Below are positions 13,641-15,010 of a stretch of DNA of 15,010 bases, piece after piece. The notes below the pieces were generated by a model, which was given only the letters and a program-made list of their open reading frames with translations, searched no databases and was not told where the DNA came from. This DNA is from JBOHUX01 sp050734915 (GTDB lineage: Bacteria > Chloroflexota > Dormibacteria > Dormibacterales > Dormibacteraceae): positions 1 to 15,010 of the forward strand of contig JBOHUX010000044.1 of assembly GCA_050734915.1 (NCBI GenBank), read 5' to 3'. The translations under genes and the position numbers were made by a program. How positions within the stretch are numbered: position 1 is the first letter of the stretch; each line of letters opens with the position of its first letter.

Positions 13641-14603
13641 GTGTTGAGGGCCCCCACCTTCCGGCGCCTGGCGGCGGTGACGGCCGGCTTCGCCTTCTGC
13701 CAGATCGCGCTCGGCGCGGTGGTGCGAGTCTCCGGTTCCGGTCTCGGCTGCGGCAACAGCTGGCCGCTCTGCCACGGTCACCTGTATCCGGACGCCAACC
13801 CGGAGTCGATCATCGAGTACGCGCACCGCACGGTGGGGAGCCTGACCGGCGTCTTGCTCGTCGCCACCGTGGTGGTGGCCTGGCTGGCCTTCCGGAGGAC
13901 GAGGCCCGGCCTCGCCTGGCTGGCGACCGCCGCCGGGGGCACGATCGTCATCGAGGGGCTGCTGGGCGGCCTGGTCGTCTTCAGGGATCTCGCCAGCCCG
14001 CTCGTGCTCGTCCACCTCGCGGTGGCCGAAGCTCTGGTCGCCCTCCTGCTGACGGCCGCGCTGCTCTCGCTGCCGGTTCCGGCAGGGGAGCGGCCGCCGG
14101 GCCGGTCCTACCGGCGGCTGACGATCGTCGCGCTCGGTCTCACCTATGTCCTGATCCTGACCGGGTCCTCAGTGGTCGCCTCCAGCGCCGACAGCTTCTG
14201 CAAGTCGTGGCCGCTCTGCGGGGGCGGATTCCGCTTCGACTTCCAGGGTGTGAACGCATTCAACATGCTTCACCGCCTGATGGCGGGAGCCGTGGGTCTG
14301 CTGCTTCTTCACACACTGAGCCTGGCGCTGCGCCGGTGGCGCTCGGTGCCGGGCCTGGGCTGGGCGGCCGGACTGACGATCGTGGCGCTTCTGGCCCAGA
14401 TCGGGATCGGCTACCCGGCGGCGATCTTCCACGACGTGGGCGCGGTCAACGGCGCCCACGTGGCGGCGGCCACCGCCGTCTGGCTCGGCATGGTGGCCAC
14501 GGCGGTCCTCGCCAACCGCCGGTACGAGGCGGCCGAGGCACGTGCACCGGCGCCGGCGGCGCCGCTCGGAGGCAAGGCGGAGATCGGAGGTGAGCCCGCG
14601 TGA
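13641..14603 (+). CDS. ctaA: Heme A synthase (CtaA/COX15 family)
   Basis: CtaA oxidises heme O to heme A in the membrane for aa3-type cytochrome oxidases. The 320-aa protein has eight predicted helices in two four-helix halves. Heme-ligand histidines are H62, H125, H211 and H273. E59 precedes H62 in EYAHRTVG. The first extracytoplasmic loop has C37 and C44 (GLGCGNSWPLC), and a second pair, C187/C193, sits in the matching loop of the second half. These positions track the Bacillus subtilis enzyme closely. The C-terminus is a short Ala/Pro-rich tail. It starts with GTG after a TAGACT box. The upstream SCO/TlpA fusion could reduce or protect its cysteines or help oxidase assembly. No ctaB or oxidase subunit lies in the window. 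Confidence 0.95.
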   Translation: MLRAPTFRRLAAVTAGFAFCQIALGAVVRVSGSGLGCGNSWPLCHGHLYPDANPESIIEYAHRTVGSLTGVLLVATVVVAWLAFRRTRPGLAWLATAAGGTIVIEGLLGGLVVFRDLASPLVLVHLAVAEALVALLLTAALLSLPVPAGERPPGRSYRRLTIVALGLTYVLILTGSSVVASSADSFCKSWPLCGGGFRFDFQGVNAFNMLHRLMAGAVGLLLLHTLSLALRRWRSVPGLGWAAGLTIVALLAQIGIGYPAAIFHDVGAVNGAHVAAATAVWLGMVATAVLANRRYEAAEARAPAPAAPLGGKAEIGGEPA

Positions 14604-14630
14604 GCGCCGTCGAGGCGCACCGCCCGCGGT

Positions 14631-14637
14631 AGGGAGG
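14631..14637 (+). promoter_or_regulatory. Shine-Dalgarno of the sulfurtransferase gene
   Basis: AGGGAGG, 5 nt before the GTG at 14643. It decides the start, and it fits an internal operon gene behind ctaA, unlike the leaderless first genes. Confidence 0.7.
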
Positions 14638-14642
14638 CGGAC

Positions 14643-15010
14643 GTGGGCTTCGGTCCGCTCGTGGATGCGGCCTGGCTGGCGGCCCACCTGCGCGAGCCGG
14701 ATCTGCTGGCGGTCGACATCCGCTGGTACCTGGACGGGCGCTCCGGCCGGGCCGCGTACGACGCGGGTCACATCCCCGGCGCGGTATTCCTGGATCTGGA
14801 CGAGATCACCGGGGAGGGGCGCGGGCGGCACCCGCTGCCGTCCACTGAGCGGTTCCAGGCCGCGATGCGCCGGATCGGGGTCCGCGACGCCAGCCGGGTG
14901 CTCGCGTACGACGACGTGAGCGGCTCCGTGGCGGCCCGGCTCTGGTGGCTGTTGGACCTCTTCGGACACCGCGCCGCCGCCGTGCTCGACGGCGGGATCC
15001 GGGCCTGGGC
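14643..15010 (+). CDS. Thiosulfate/3-mercaptopyruvate sulfurtransferase, N-terminal part (cut by window end)
   Basis: The first 122 codons encode a rhodanese domain: LLAVDIRWYLDGR, YDAGHIPGAVFLDLDEI, HPLPS, and then VLAYDD followed by the WWLLDLFGH helix and VLDGGIRAW. This is the non-catalytic first domain of two-domain sulfurtransferases: the position after VLAYDD, where a catalytic Cys would sit in domain two, has V-S-G-S instead. The catalytic half lies beyond the window. The enzyme moves sulfur from thiosulfate or 3-mercaptopyruvate to thiol or cyanide acceptors. The gene follows ctaA by 39 nt and has its own ribosome binding site, so cotranscription is probable. Confidence 0.9.
   Translation, partial: MGFGPLVDAAWLAAHLREPDLLAVDIRWYLDGRSGRAAYDAGHIPGAVFLDLDEITGEGRGRHPLPSTERFQAAMRRIGVRDASRVLAYDDVSGSVAARLWWLLDLFGHRAAAVLDGGIRAW

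Overview
The window is high-GC bacterial chromosome with very strong G/C preference at third codon positions, dense gene packing, GTG starts almost as common as ATG, and many genes whose -10 box sits 6-8 nt before the start codon (apparently leaderless mRNAs). Together with the gene types (R2lox-like oxidase, LOG protein, heme A synthase with a SCO-type protein, tmRNA tag ANENSGLALAA), this suggests an aerobic, probably uncultured member of a high-GC Terrabacteria lineage (Actinomycetota, Dormibacterota or Chloroflexota type). The assignment is inferred and weak. No phage, transposon, CRISPR array or defence cassette was seen.

Layout. 1-136: 3' end of an unrecognised gene. 148-2127: priA (replication restart). 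2208-2675, minus strand: a DinB/YfiT-type metalloprotein. 2838-4700: a tight def-fmt-smpB operon, which handles formyl-Met initiation and deformylation and supplies the tmRNA partner. 4749-5720, minus strand: an R2-like ligand-binding oxidase. 5850-6228: ssrA (tmRNA), only about 1.1 kb from smpB. 6383-6586: a probable small protein with two CxxC pairs. 6693-10368: an operon of a LOG-family protein, a two-HKD phospholipase-D-superfamily protein and an APC permease with a C-terminal extension. 10396-12162, minus strand: an ABC-2 exporter (ATPase then permease). 12187-13569: a lipoprotein-like SCO1/TlpA fusion, divergent from the exporter. 13641-14603: ctaA (heme A synthase). 14643-15010: the start of a two-domain sulfurtransferase, cut by the window end.

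How the genes work together. def, fmt, smpB and ssrA form a translation initiation and ribosome-rescue neighbourhood beside priA. The SCO/TlpA fusion and ctaA point to assembly of an aa3-type terminal oxidase outside the membrane. The sulfurtransferase may follow ctaA by read-through.

The most notable features are at the level of regulation and residues. Seven starts share the same -10-to-start spacing. The 24-bp gap at 12163-12186 carries two overlapping -10 boxes, each exactly 7 nt from its own start. The SCO domain keeps its CxxxC but lacks the copper-ligand histidine. The oxidase has the Val/Tyr pair that forms the R2lox ether cross-link. fmt appears to need a CTG start overlapping the def stop codon. 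I found no convincing entirely new multi-gene system.
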